A stretch of 19,505 nucleotides of DNA from positions 1 to 19,505 of the forward strand of contig CAIXUF010001204.1 of NCBI GenBank assembly GCA_903922535.1, written 5' to 3'. The number at the start of each line of letters is the position of its first letter. Position 1 is the stretch's first letter. The position numbers were made by a program, and so were the translations under genes. Below the pieces are notes generated by a model that saw nothing but the letters and a program-made list of their open reading frames with translations, did no database searches and had not been told where the DNA came from. The stretch comes from Candidatus Hydrogenedentota bacterium (lineage in GTDB: Bacteria; Hydrogenedentota; Hydrogenedentia; Hydrogenedentiales; CAITNO01). Shown here one piece after another: positions 5,747-14,384 of the stretch.

Positions 5747-6943
5747 TCAGGAGGCGGATAGGCCGACCGCCCACAGGGCTGCATGGAGGTAGAGCGCGCG
5801 GGTTCCTTCGGAACGCAGGGCGTTCACGTCGTGGCCGAGGGTGCAGTGGAAGACCCTGCCCTTTCCAGGCTCCAGGACAAAGCCCATGGGATAGGGCTTC
5901 TGATCGCCTTTGGAAACGGCCGTGCAGAGCACGCGGATGGGCGTTGGGCCATCCAGACAGGTGTACAGTTCGTCAGCGGTGGGAAAGTCCTTGAGGTTCT
6001 TCGTGATGGCATGGTCGTGGTCCACGATGGACACGTCAAAGGCGCCGTAGGGGTCGTGCGCCCGGAACTTGGGGTTCCAGACGCGGCCGGAGTATTGGAC
6101 GAAATCGTTCCATTCCTGGAAGGCGCCACAGCCGAAATGGGCGATGACCACTCCCCCGCCGTTGTTCAAATAGTCCCGGAGGCCGTTCCATACGGGCTCG
6201 CCCAAGGGGAGGCGTTCGGAGTAGTTCTTGAAGTGGATCAGAACGGCGTCGTAGTGGCGCAAAAGTGGGGATCCCAAGAATGCGGGTGATTCGGTGATGG
6301 AGACTTCCAAGCGCGGATCTTGGCGCAGGGCTGAGGCCAGTTCTGGGGCAGTCTCGCGCCAGCGGTGGCCTGGATAGTCGTCGCCCGTGACGATAAGCAT
6401 CTGTTTTTGTGCGGTTGCATTTGTTTTTTGCAGAATATGAATATTGCTTAGCACCGCACTTGGGCCGGTTTCGTGGCGGATTTCCAAGACTGCCTTGCCC
6501 TCGGCGATCCTGCCGGAGTCGACCGGCAGAAGGATGGTGGCCCAAGTGGACTTGTCGGCGATGAAGGCCTTGGCGGGGGTGGCAGGCTGGACGCACTTTA
6601 GCGAATCCGCTGACGCGCCCATGTACATCGACTGGGTTCGGCCTTTGTCGTCCGCATCCCACCAGGTAACGGCGAACACGTATTCCGTCTGGGTCGCCAG
6701 ACCGGCGATTTGGACCGTGACGGCCTTGTCGTCGGCGTAGGCTTTGTCCATGGGGCTTTCGATGCCGGGGAAGGTGAGGGTCTGGCCTTGGACGACCTTT
6801 AGCGTCGGCCCCTTCTCTCCCGCTTTGTCCAGGGAAGCAACGGCGGTGTAGCCGTTGGGCCAGTTGGGGTTGTCCTGCGCTTGGGCGGCCAGACCCAGCA
6901 ATGCCAATGAAATGGACCCATAGCAAAGAAGCTTGGTGTTCAT
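5747..6943 (-). CDS. Secreted ThuA-domain protein
   Basis: A 398-residue exported protein. The signal peptide is MNTKLLCYGSISLALLG ending LAAQAQ (cleavage likely near residue 22). Residues ~25-170 look like an extra beta-sandwich domain (TEYVFAVTWWDADDKGRTQS, KSTWATILLPVDSG). Residues ~180-398 are a ThuA domain with the class I glutamine-amidotransferase-like fold: VTGDDYPGHRWRETAP, GGGVVIAHFGCGAFQEW, VSIVDHDHAITK, and the C-terminal HCTLGHD. ThuA proteins take part in disaccharide/keto-sugar use, often beside sugar isomerases, as here. ATG 6943 is preferred over the in-frame GTG 6955, which lies inside the SD GGAGA. Last gene of the sialidase-led run. Confidence 0.9.
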   Translation of the reverse strand: MNTKLLCYGSISLALLGLAAQAQDNPNWPNGYTAVASLDKAGEKGPTLKVVQGQTLTFPGIESPMDKAYADDKAVTVQIAGLATQTEYVFAVTWWDADDKGRTQSMYMGASADSLKCVQPATPAKAFIADKSTWATILLPVDSGRIAEGKAVLEIRHETGPSAVLSNIHILQKTNATAQKQMLIVTGDDYPGHRWRETAPELASALRQDPRLEVSITESPAFLGSPLLRHYDAVLIHFKNYSERLPLGEPVWNGLRDYLNNGGGVVIAHFGCGAFQEWNDFVQYSGRVWNPKFRAHDPYGAFDVSIVDHDHAITKNLKDFPTADELYTCLDGPTPIRVLCTAVSKGDQKPYPMGFVLEPGKGRVFHCTLGHDVNALRSEGTRALYLHAALWAVGLSAS

Positions 6944-6948
6944 GTTCG

Positions 6949-6953
6949 TCTCC
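6949..6953 (-). promoter_or_regulatory. Ribosome binding site deciding the ThuA start
   Basis: GGAGA on the minus strand, 5 nt before ATG 6943; the competing GTG at 6955 overlaps it. Confidence 0.65.
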
Positions 6954-7034
6954 ACAAGCCGGCAAAGATACTTCCGCCTTCGCGGGAGGGACGGGTGCTC
7001 CCAGTGGGCCGATAAGCCGGCGCGTTGTTCAGTG

Positions 7035-7907
7035 TCAGTTCTTTTCTTCCGGGATACCCAGTTCGTTCAGGGTATTTCTTAGCCAGGCCAGGGACCGTTC
7101 GATCATGGGGCCGCCCTGTCCTTCGCATTCCATGCTCAGCACTCCGGTGAAGCCGGTGTCGCGGAGGATTTCGAGGCAGCGGTGGATATTGTCCGCATTG
7201 ACGCCGTCGCCGATGGCGCACTGGCTGACGGCGATGCCGGTCTGGTCGCCGCGGACGGCGGCGGCGAGGGATTCGCTCACGTCTTTGACGTGCACGTGGG
7301 CGATCTTGTGCTTGAAACGCTCGCAGAAGGCCACGGGGTCCTGGCCTGCGATGAAGCTGTTGCCCGTGTCGAGGTTCATGCGGAGCAGCGGGCTGTCGCA
7401 GAAGGCGAGCATCTCTTCCATGCGGTCGGGGTTGGTGGTGAAATAGCCGTGGACCTCGATGGTGATGGTGACACCGTAGGCTTCGGCCGTTTCGAGTATG
7501 GCGGCATAGGTTTCTTTCATGCGGGCCATGGCGTCGTCGTCGGAGAGGCCGGCGGGCTTGTGCAGCCCGTCGGTGGTGGCCACGCGGGCGGCGCCGGCGT
7601 GTTTTGCCCAGGGGATGGACTTGAGCACGTAGGGCAGGCCGCGGACGGGGCCGTCCACGCCGGACAATGGATAGGCGGCATCGATCTGGGAGAATTGGAC
7701 GCCGTACTGCGCCATCGTCTTGCGCAGCAGGGCGGGGTCCTCATAGAGGGCCACATGGGGCTGGTAGCCGAGGCCGTGTATCCAGCTTACCCCGTCGATG
7801 ACGCCGCATTCGATGCGGTGCACATCGTTCTTCTGCGCCCATTGCAGGCATTTTTCGAAGTTCCAGTAGGAACCGTTGAAGGCGTCGGTGTGGAATCCAA
7901 TCTGCAT
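7035..7907 (-). CDS. Sugar phosphate isomerase/epimerase-like TIM barrel
   Basis: A 290-residue cytoplasmic protein of the xylose isomerase-like/AP endonuclease 2 superfamily. It opens MQIGFHTDAFNGSYWNFEKC and contains the four metal-ligand positions typical of the fold: E151 (TITIEVHGYF), D180 (MNLDTGNS), H206 (HVHVKDV) and E260 (SMECEGQGG). Relatives isomerise or epimerise keto-sugars and inositols; the substrate cannot be read from the sequence. The start at 7907 has AAGGAG seven to eight nt upstream; longer in-frame extensions would run through the repeat array. Gaps are 159 nt from the hydrolase before it and 91 nt to ThuA after it. The ThuA pairing points to sugar catabolism. Confidence 0.9.
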   Translation of the reverse strand: MQIGFHTDAFNGSYWNFEKCLQWAQKNDVHRIECGVIDGVSWIHGLGYQPHVALYEDPALLRKTMAQYGVQFSQIDAAYPLSGVDGPVRGLPYVLKSIPWAKHAGAARVATTDGLHKPAGLSDDDAMARMKETYAAILETAEAYGVTITIEVHGYFTTNPDRMEEMLAFCDSPLLRMNLDTGNSFIAGQDPVAFCERFKHKIAHVHVKDVSESLAAAVRGDQTGIAVSQCAIGDGVNADNIHRCLEILRDTGFTGVLSMECEGQGGPMIERSLAWLRNTLNELGIPEEKN

Positions 7908-8020
7908 TGGGGCGCTCCTTTCCGCAGCGGGGGTAGTCGTGTTTGTGAGGTTATTATTCACGATGCGGGGTGTTGGCTCAAGCCGGCACCGCGGTTTCGG
8001 CGCTCCGAAGCGGCGGACGC

Positions 8021-8060
8021 ACACGGACGAACACGGACACACACGGACGCATACGGTCGG
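8021..8060. repeat. 10-bp tandem minirepeat array (ACACGGAC core)
   Basis: Three units ACACGGACGA, ACACGGACAC and ACACGGACGC followed by a decayed ATACGGTCGG, in exact 10-bp phase. The array ends 6 bp beyond the stop of the alpha/beta hydrolase gene, in the gap before the isomerase gene. Confidence 0.8.
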
Positions 8061-8066
8061 GCTTGG

Positions 8067-9164
8067 TCAGACCTTGGTCATTTCGAAGAGGGGCAGTTCT
8101 TTCACCTTTTCGTCCGGGCCGCGGAAGGGGTCGTCCTGCTCCAGGAGCCAGCGGAGGGCGTCGGTCAGCACGTGTTTGGTGTCTTCCAGGTTTATGCCGA
8201 CGTGGTCCGTGTCGTACCAGGTGATCTTCTTGGGTTCTCCGGCGGCGTCCTGCAGGGCTTTGGCCCCCTTGGCGGGAACCATCACGTCGAACTTGCCGTT
8301 TTGGAAGTAGACCGGGGTCGGTGCGATTTGGTTCACGTAGCGAATTGGGTCCGCGGCGCTGGCAAAATAGCGCGCGGTGCTGATGATCGCCGTAAGGAAG
8401 GGCCAGACGGCGCACTCCTGAAATGCGGTCAGTTTTGGCAGGGGCGGTTTTTCCGGGTTGATGTTCTTGCCGTCGATCAGATGAAGGAGCACGGCGAGGC
8501 CGATATGGTTGGCGTAGGAATCGAGCAGTTTGCTGAAATCGCCGCCGCCGTAGGTGAGCACGCCGGCGCGGACGCGTTTGTCTTTGGCCATGACGGTGCT
8601 GCCCATGACCGCGCCGTAGCTGGCCCCGAGCAGGTAGATGCGCTGCGGGTCGATGTCGGGGCGGGTCAGCAGGTAATCGACGAGGCGGCGGGTTTCGTTG
8701 ACCGTCTTGGCGGGCCGTTGCTGAAAGGCCTTGAGGTAGGTCAGGATGGGGGATTTCTTAGGGAGCTTGCGCTCGCCCTGCATGTATTGGTCAAAGGTGA
8801 CCACGGCGAACCCGCACTGGTTGAATGGGGCGGTGATATTTCTGAGCGAGCTTTTGCTCTGGCCTATTCCGTGCAGGAAGATGATGACGGGGAGTCTGTC
8901 CGCGGCCTTCTTTAAGGGCATCGTGATGAGCCCAGGCACCTTCTCGCCCTGGAATCCGTCAAAGGTGAACCCGGTTATGGTGTGTCCCTTCTCGGGGGTG
9001 CCCGCACCCACCTCCTCCGTGTTCAGCAGGACCGCATTGAGTGGGGCATCGGGCGCGTAGTTGTCAAAGTAGTGCGCGTCCTGGTGCGCCTTGTTTGTCC
9101 ATGCCAGCACTATGCAAAGCAAAAGGACTATTGCCGCCGCCATGCCGACACGCTTCTTCCACAT
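8067..9164 (-). CDS. Membrane-anchored alpha/beta hydrolase
   Basis: A 365-residue serine hydrolase with one N-terminal anchor or uncleaved signal (MWKKRVGMAAAIVLLLCIVL), placing the enzyme outside the inner membrane. The oxyanion-hole segment is VIIFLHGIGQSK, the nucleophile elbow GASYG (S182), and the likely acid and base are D293 (GKFDVMVP) and H321 (DTDHVG). This is the acetyl-xylan-esterase/dienelactone-hydrolase-like layout, consistent with ester hydrolysis on a glycan or its breakdown product; the substrate is unknown. The start at 9164 follows a weak GGAACAAC site. It lies 74 nt after the GH20-MBL gene on the same strand, so it is probably part of that operon. Confidence 0.88.
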   Translation of the reverse strand: MWKKRVGMAAAIVLLLCIVLAWTNKAHQDAHYFDNYAPDAPLNAVLLNTEEVGAGTPEKGHTITGFTFDGFQGEKVPGLITMPLKKAADRLPVIIFLHGIGQSKSSLRNITAPFNQCGFAVVTFDQYMQGERKLPKKSPILTYLKAFQQRPAKTVNETRRLVDYLLTRPDIDPQRIYLLGASYGAVMGSTVMAKDKRVRAGVLTYGGGDFSKLLDSYANHIGLAVLLHLIDGKNINPEKPPLPKLTAFQECAVWPFLTAIISTARYFASAADPIRYVNQIAPTPVYFQNGKFDVMVPAKGAKALQDAAGEPKKITWYDTDHVGINLEDTKHVLTDALRWLLEQDDPFRGPDEKVKELPLFEMTKV

Positions 9165-9238
9165 GAGTTGTTCCGTTTCCGCCGCGTTGTGTCTTGTTGC
9201 CTCACTTCGCCTGCAATGACAGTCTGCGGCGGGCGCGA

Positions 9239-11980
9239 TTATTCCTTATTCTTGATGATGACTTCCACTCTGCCTTTCAGGGCGTCCTTGAAGCGCTGCG
9301 CGTCGTCGGGTCCGCCGACGATAGTGCCGTAGTGCATGGGAATGGCGACCTCCGGCTTGATGTCGAGCGCGGCCTGAATTGCCTCGTCGGCGGTCATCAC
9401 ATAGGTGCCGGACACGGGCAGCAGGGCCACGTCCGCCCGGACGTCTTTCATCTCCGGGATACGGTCCGTGTCGCCCGCATGGTAGATGCGAATCTTGTCG
9501 AGCGTGATGATGTACCCCACCCAGCCATTGGCCTTGGGATGGAAGTCCTTGTTGGTGTTGTAGGCCGGGACCGCCTCAATCTCGACCCCGTCGATGATGA
9601 GTTTCTTGCCGGGCGCGATGACCTGCACCTTCCCCGAAATCTTCTTGGCGCAATCTTCGGGGGCGACGATGACGGTGTTGGCCCCCTCCAGTTTTGCGAA
9701 GTCTTCCGGCGAAAGATGATCAAAGTGGGCATGGGTGATGCAGATGATGTCGGCCTTGTCGGGGGTCTGAATTTTGAACGGGTCAAAATAGACCGTTTTC
9801 TGGCCGACCAGCTTGAAGGTGTCGTGTCCCAGCCAATGGATGTTCTTTTCGGCGAACTCTTTCACGGTGGGCGTTCCTTTCCCCAGATCGGTGGTGGTTC
9901 CCAGTTGTTCTTTGCCTTCCTGCAGTGCCCTGGCTTTCTCGCGGCAGGGCGTGATGGTGTACAGGAAGCGCTTGACCAACTCCTGATACCCGTCGTTGTC
10001 CCGGTCTTCGGCGAGCCAGAGCCGCTGGAAATCGGCCTGCAAGACCTCAAATTCCTTTGCCACGGCCTCAAGCTCATCGGCGGCCCGGGTCCGGGGCACG
10101 GCCTCATCCTTGTAGTGGCCGAGTGCCAGCAGCTTGTGACCCAATGCAACATAACACCGGATGCCGAAAATGTATTGCTCCAGATTGTCCTGGTTGCGCT
10201 TCGCCTTGGGCGCTTCGGCGGTGAGTGCCGCCAGCGCGGGCGTGGCGGCGTCGAGGATCATCTGGCCGACGGCCGCCGGGTCGACGATGCGGGTGATGTC
10301 CGCGTGGGTGAAGGGGTCATGCACGAATTCCCAGATGAAGCTGGTGGAGACATCGGTTTCTTTGCCGTCCTTGTCGCGGACACGGATGCTCTTGCCGTTC
10401 ACATCGCTGGACGCTTCGATGGCACGCGTTACAGCGTCGCCGGACAGGCCGTACAGGCAGCGCGCGTAGGCCTGCCGGAAGTAGTCGCGGTCCACCTGCG
10501 CGCCGGTCCAGGCGCAGGCGCCGTGGTAGAGGAAGGGCAGCCATTCCTCGCCCACGAAATGGAAGTGCCCCGCATCGCCCCAGTCGCAGGTGATGCTGCC
10601 GACGGCGCCGTATTTCAGGCCGCGCGACACTTCGAGGTCGGAGAACTCGGCCGCGTGGCTGACCCAGGGGGTAATCCAGACGTGGCTGTTGATCCAGGCC
10701 TGCGCGAAGAAGTCGATCTTCTTTTCCTGGAGACGGGGAAAGTCCTTCTCGTATGCGGGCTGATAGGGCCCTCCGGCGCAGTAGTAGCTGCCGATGATGA
10801 TGTCCTTGGGCAGTTGATCGAGCTTGGGGCCCATGCCGGAGAGATGGCCCTGGCTGTCGAGCGGGCCCTGGGCGATCATGAGCCGTCGGCCGTGTTTTTT
10901 CACGGCTTCGTTGAGTTGCAGCACGTAGTTGAAGACCAGATCAGTAATCTGGTCGGGCGTCATGCCGGTGGCCTGGAGTCCGTCGATGTCCACCTCGGTG
11001 ATGTCCACGTTGAACAGGTCGCCTGGGAAGGTGTCGCACAGTTCGTCGATCATGGTGGTGACCATCTGGACAGCTTCGGGCTTGCGCACGTCGAAGGTCA
11101 TGATCCAGGGCATCTTCTCGCAGGGTCCGATGCGCAGGTGCTGGTACTGGGGCAGTTTAAGGATGAAGTAGGAATGGCCCAGCACTTGAAAGAGCGGGTG
11201 CACCTCCACGCCCTGCTTTAAGGCATGGAGCGCGAATTCCTTGGATTCGCCGGGGGCCAGCCCCTCGGGCGGCGAGATGTCCGGGAACGCCTTGAATTTG
11301 TAGACGTGCTCGATATAGGGCTCCAGTTCGTTCATCTTGCCCTCGGCCAGCACGTCTGCCAGCCGCTGGAGCGTTTCCGGTTTGGGCACCTGCCCGCGCG
11401 AGATGTCCTGCTGCGCGCCGCGGTATTTCATCGACGGCCAGTCATGGATGATCAGTCCGGGCAGCTTTGTGCGGTCATTGGCGATTTGGGCGAGCGTCGT
11501 GATGCCAAAGCGCAGTCCGGGGACCGTGCGTGCGGCCAGGGTCACGCCCCCCTTGTCCACGGCCAGGGCGTAGCCCTGGTCGCCAAGCTGCTCAAACAGG
11601 GCCGCGTCCACTTTCAGCGCGGGGGGAAATTTGCCGGGCTCGGTGGCCAGCACCAGTGACACGGCTGGCGTGGTGGTGGGGGGATCCAACAGTGCAAGAC
11701 GCACTCCGGACGCGGCCAGGAGACGGTCCGCGGCCTGTTGCGCCAATTCGCGTGGCACGTCTGCTGTTGCGATACCCTTGCAGGCGGACAGGTCAAAGGA
11801 CTCGTCCGGCAGGGCTGTCACGGCCTTGGGCTGCACCAGCAGCCATGTGTCCAGACCGGTGAGCGTCTTGGCCACGCCCTGCGGCGTGGTATCCATGTCC
11901 GCCGCCTGGGTCCAGCCGGTCAATCCGCACAAAAGGGCTGCCAAGGTTACTGCGAGCACTGCCGGATTCAGTTGTTTCAT
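9239..11980 (-). CDS. Secreted GH20-like / metallo-beta-lactamase fusion
   Basis: A 913-residue exported protein (signal peptide to about TQA26). Residues ~30-180 resemble the GH20 N-terminal zincin-like domain. Residues ~184-520 resemble the GH20 barrel: YRGAQQDISRGQVP, NELEPYIEHVYKFK and LFNVDITEVDIDG. Where family members have a D-E pair, this reads T328-E329, so the aspartate that positions the acetamido group appears lost. After a helical stretch, residues ~710-913 form an UlaG/UPF0173-like metallo-beta-lactamase domain: IHWLGHDTF, ITHAHFDHLS (H750, H752, D754, H755), YHAGDTD (H834, D837) and PMHYGT (H883). All metal ligands look intact. The RBS AGAGG precedes ATG 11980. The gene sits 43 nt after the sialidase. 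Confidence 0.88.
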   Translation of the reverse strand: MKQLNPAVLAVTLAALLCGLTGWTQAADMDTTPQGVAKTLTGLDTWLLVQPKAVTALPDESFDLSACKGIATADVPRELAQQAADRLLAASGVRLALLDPPTTTPAVSLVLATEPGKFPPALKVDAALFEQLGDQGYALAVDKGGVTLAARTVPGLRFGITTLAQIANDRTKLPGLIIHDWPSMKYRGAQQDISRGQVPKPETLQRLADVLAEGKMNELEPYIEHVYKFKAFPDISPPEGLAPGESKEFALHALKQGVEVHPLFQVLGHSYFILKLPQYQHLRIGPCEKMPWIMTFDVRKPEAVQMVTTMIDELCDTFPGDLFNVDITEVDIDGLQATGMTPDQITDLVFNYVLQLNEAVKKHGRRLMIAQGPLDSQGHLSGMGPKLDQLPKDIIIGSYYCAGGPYQPAYEKDFPRLQEKKIDFFAQAWINSHVWITPWVSHAAEFSDLEVSRGLKYGAVGSITCDWGDAGHFHFVGEEWLPFLYHGACAWTGAQVDRDYFRQAYARCLYGLSGDAVTRAIEASSDVNGKSIRVRDKDGKETDVSTSFIWEFVHDPFTHADITRIVDPAAVGQMILDAATPALAALTAEAPKAKRNQDNLEQYIFGIRCYVALGHKLLALGHYKDEAVPRTRAADELEAVAKEFEVLQADFQRLWLAEDRDNDGYQELVKRFLYTITPCREKARALQEGKEQLGTTTDLGKGTPTVKEFAEKNIHWLGHDTFKLVGQKTVYFDPFKIQTPDKADIICITHAHFDHLSPEDFAKLEGANTVIVAPEDCAKKISGKVQVIAPGKKLIIDGVEIEAVPAYNTNKDFHPKANGWVGYIITLDKIRIYHAGDTDRIPEMKDVRADVALLPVSGTYVMTADEAIQAALDIKPEVAIPMHYGTIVGGPDDAQRFKDALKGRVEVIIKNKE

Positions 11981-12023
11981 GGTCTCTTACCTCTCTGCGG
12001 ACAGGTTGGAACGATGGATGTGT

Positions 12024-13175
12024 CTACCGGCGATCCGCGCCGTCCGTTAGTTCTTCCACAGAACACCGTGCGAAGACAATCGATTCATAGGGGTTCTTGT
12101 CGCCGCGTTCATAGAGACAGCCGATTTGTCCGTCGGCGGTCACGACGAGGTCCGAATAGGCCGCCGGTCCCGGCCAGAGGCTCTTGGCCACGGGCCAGGT
12201 TTTGCACTCGTCATAACTCAGTCGAAGGGTCATGTTTTCCCGCTTGGTGCTGGCGGGGTTGGAGAAGGCGACGCGGCTCCTGCCATCGGCGGATGCGGCA
12301 CTGACGCGCAGCACACTTCCCTGACAGACGGGCTCGGTCAGGGCCGTGTCCTCGGCGACCGGGCCCCAGGAAAGGCCCCGGTCCTTGCTGAGGGCGAAGG
12401 CGCGGCGGCTGGTTCCGCGGGTGTTTCGCGCGTTGAGATAGAGCGACCCGTCACCCAACTCCAGCACCGTCGATTCGTCCGTGCGCCCCTCCAATTCTCC
12501 GCCGATGCGCCAGGAGACCCCGCCGTCGTCGCTGAAGATGACGTGGGAGTGCATGTCCTCTTTTTCGGGACTGGTGGAGTGGTCGCAGGGTGCCACCAGC
12601 CGCCCGTTAAACAACTGTATGCCGTGGCAGGGGCCCGTGGCGTACCAGCGCCAGTCGGGCTTGCGGGTTTGTGCCGAGATATCCACCGGAGCGGACCACG
12701 TGAGGCCGTCGTCACCGCTGCGCAACACCCACACGGTGCGGGGCGCAGCCTCACCTTTCATAATCTGTGCTTCCCGCTCGTTGCCCTTGTTCTTGGTGAT
12801 CAGCAGTACGACGTGGCCCGTCTTCCGGTCCACAACAGGGCATGGATTGCCGCAGGTGTTGTCGCCGTCATCCACCAGCACCTGGGTGGGTTGCCATGTT
12901 TGGCCGTTGTCCAGACTGCGGCGCAGCAGGAGATCGATGTTCCCCGTGTCGGAAGCACCGTTCTTCCGGCCTTCACAGAACGCGAACACGGTTCCCTTGG
13001 TGGAAACCGCCAGCGCGGGGATGCGATAGGTGTCATATCCGCCCTCTCCCGCCGTGAAAACAGGGGCCTGGGCGGGGGACTGTTGCGCGGTGTCGGCGGC
13101 AAAGGCCACGGCCGCAAAAGTCGACGCGCAGACAAGCAACGTTGCGACGCACAAACAACGCCTTGGTATGGACAT
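12024..13175 (-). CDS. Exo-alpha-sialidase (GH33)
   Basis: A 383-residue secreted neuraminidase that releases terminal sialic acids. The signal peptide is [19 protein letters not shown] then FAAVAFA. The propeller signatures are clear: YRIPAL (catalytic R51), acid/base candidate D76 (SDTGNIDL), nucleophile Y340 with E356 (YSDL, LYERG), and five Asp-box-like motifs: SLDNGQTW (87), SGDDGLTW (153), SDDGGVSW (215), SKDRGLSW (263) and SYDECKTW (320, degenerate). ATG 13175 is chosen over a longer frame to 13292 because it starts the signal peptide and has GAGGG upstream. First gene of the minus-strand glycan run, with a divergent SGNH gene behind it. Confidence 0.93.
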   Translation of the reverse strand: MSIPRRCLCVATLLVCASTFAAVAFAADTAQQSPAQAPVFTAGEGGYDTYRIPALAVSTKGTVFAFCEGRKNGASDTGNIDLLLRRSLDNGQTWQPTQVLVDDGDNTCGNPCPVVDRKTGHVVLLITKNKGNEREAQIMKGEAAPRTVWVLRSGDDGLTWSAPVDISAQTRKPDWRWYATGPCHGIQLFNGRLVAPCDHSTSPEKEDMHSHVIFSDDGGVSWRIGGELEGRTDESTVLELGDGSLYLNARNTRGTSRRAFALSKDRGLSWGPVAEDTALTEPVCQGSVLRVSAASADGRSRVAFSNPASTKRENMTLRLSYDECKTWPVAKSLWPGPAAYSDLVVTADGQIGCLYERGDKNPYESIVFARCSVEELTDGADRR

Positions 13176-13463
13176 AGTCAGTTTCCCTCTTCCGTTAATG
13201 GTTGACAACGCCAAGCATGACGAAGATTGTACAACAGAAGGGTGGTGTTTGAATATGGCCCAGCAGGCGGAGTTCTTGATTGCTGCAACCATCCGACCAT
13301 GAAATCGTTCTCCTGGATTGCCAATATGCGCTTGATAGCGGGGAAATGGCCGCCTGGGAGATCGGCGTGCCCGGGGAAAGCCGGCAGTTGGAATGTTTTC
13401 AGGGAATGTGTGACAATCAGGGCGCTGAGAATGTGGCGTCCATTGCCAGTTTGGAGATTCTTT
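13176..13463. other. Divergent intergenic region, sialidase / SGNH
   Basis: A 288-bp gap with no credible gene; small frames here lack a convincing RBS and family signature. It carries the predicted sialidase promoter, and any shared operator would lie here. No clear plus-strand promoter was seen for the SGNH gene. Confidence 0.5.
13226..13253 (-). promoter_or_regulatory. Possible sialidase operon promoter
   Basis: On the minus strand TTCAAA (13248-13253) and TACAAT (13226-13231) are 16 bp apart, 4/6 and 5/6 of consensus. The predicted start near 13219 gives a ~44-nt leader to ATG 13175. Confidence 0.45.
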
Positions 13464-14318
13464 ATGAAGTACATCCCCCGTGACACACTTTGTTTCATTC
13501 TCGTTTTTCTGTTTCTTGGCATCCCGGCCTTTGCCGGCAAACCAGGCCCGTCATCGGGCGCCAAACCCGCCCCGGTGCCCGCCGCCAAAGCAGCTCCGGT
13601 ACTTGGCACCAAATCAGGTCCGCAGCCCTACGATCTGCACGAGCCTGTTGAATGGTCTGTTATGCGGTGCACGGGTGCCACCAAGTCGGACAAGCCCCGC
13701 GTTCTGCTTCTTGGCGACTCCATTGTGCAGGGCTACTACCCGCTGGTGGAAAAGGCCATGGAGGGCTCTGCCTACTGCTCCCAGCTCACGATTTCCTACA
13801 GCATCTGCGACCCTGTCTATTTCCAGGAACTCGAAATACTCTTGAAGCAGTACCATTTCAACGTGATTCTCTTCAACCACGGTCTGCACGGCTTTGCCTA
13901 CACCGAGGACCTATTTGCGCAGGGCTTTGACAATCTGCTGCATGTTCTGCGCGCGGACGGCGGTGGCGCCAAACTTATCTGGGCGACCATTACTCCGGTC
14001 AAGTCCGGGAACCTGGATGACAAGGAACAGGTGCGCGTCATCAAACGCAACAAGATCACCGCCGACCGCGTCCGCCACGAAAACATTCCGATGGTTGACC
14101 TTTACGCCATGTGCATCAGCAAGCCCGAACTCTACAGTCCGGATGGCCTGCACTTTGCGCAGGCAGGGAAAGAGTTGCAGGCCAAGGCGGTAATTGAGGC
14201 CATTCAAAAGGAATTGGAGTCTTCATTGGAAACGGGTGCGGCGCCAAGTGATTCAGGCGCGGCAAAGCCGCTCCAAAGAGGTCCCGGGCCGGAAAGAAGA
14301 CAGCTTCTAAAGAATTGA
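13464..14318 (+). CDS. Secreted SGNH/GDSL hydrolase, copy 1
   Basis: A 284-residue exported esterase/lipase-fold protein. The signal peptide [19 protein letters not shown] then IPAFA is followed by a Pro/Ala/Lys-rich low-complexity linker (~25-55). SGNH blocks: [12 protein letters not shown] (S86), [12 protein letters not shown] (N138) and DGLHF (D227, H230). Members of this superfamily commonly deacetylate sugars, sialic acid included. The neighbouring sialidase makes an O-acetyl-glycan substrate attractive, but this is inference. GGAGA lies about 7 nt before ATG 13464. The C-terminal ~30 residues are low-complexity. A related gene follows after 66 nt. Confidence 0.9.
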   Translation: MKYIPRDTLCFILVFLFLGIPAFAGKPGPSSGAKPAPVPAAKAAPVLGTKSGPQPYDLHEPVEWSVMRCTGATKSDKPRVLLLGDSIVQGYYPLVEKAMEGSAYCSQLTISYSICDPVYFQELEILLKQYHFNVILFNHGLHGFAYTEDLFAQGFDNLLHVLRADGGGAKLIWATITPVKSGNLDDKEQVRVIKRNKITADRVRHENIPMVDLYAMCISKPELYSPDGLHFAQAGKELQAKAVIEAIQKELESSLETGAAPSDSGAAKPLQRGPGPERRQLLKN

Positions 14319-14384
14319 CCGGCGGGGCGGAAGCGTTCACGCGGCACGAATGTTTGGCACAACCCTTTGAATGGAGGTTCACTT

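Noticed and set aside
8021..8060. CRISPR array
   Set aside because: Unit length is 10 bp with no spacers, far from 23-37-bp repeats with 30-bp spacers; no cas genes are present. The same applies to 18455-18499.
7182..8915. 577-codon plus-strand open frame
   Set aside because: It lies antisense to the isomerase and alpha/beta hydrolase genes, which have family motifs and RBSs. Its Gly/Val/Asp/His-rich composition is that of a high-GC shadow frame.
9194..11221. 675-codon plus-strand open frame
   Set aside because: Antisense to the GH20-MBL gene; no motif, and shadow-like composition rich in Val, Gly, Asp and His.
12126..13205. 359-codon plus-strand open frame
   Set aside because: Antisense to the sialidase with its Asp boxes; no supporting domain.
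13280..13483. 67-codon frame before the SGNH gene
   Set aside because: It overlaps the RBS and start of the SGNH gene, has no clear RBS and no family match that I recognise.
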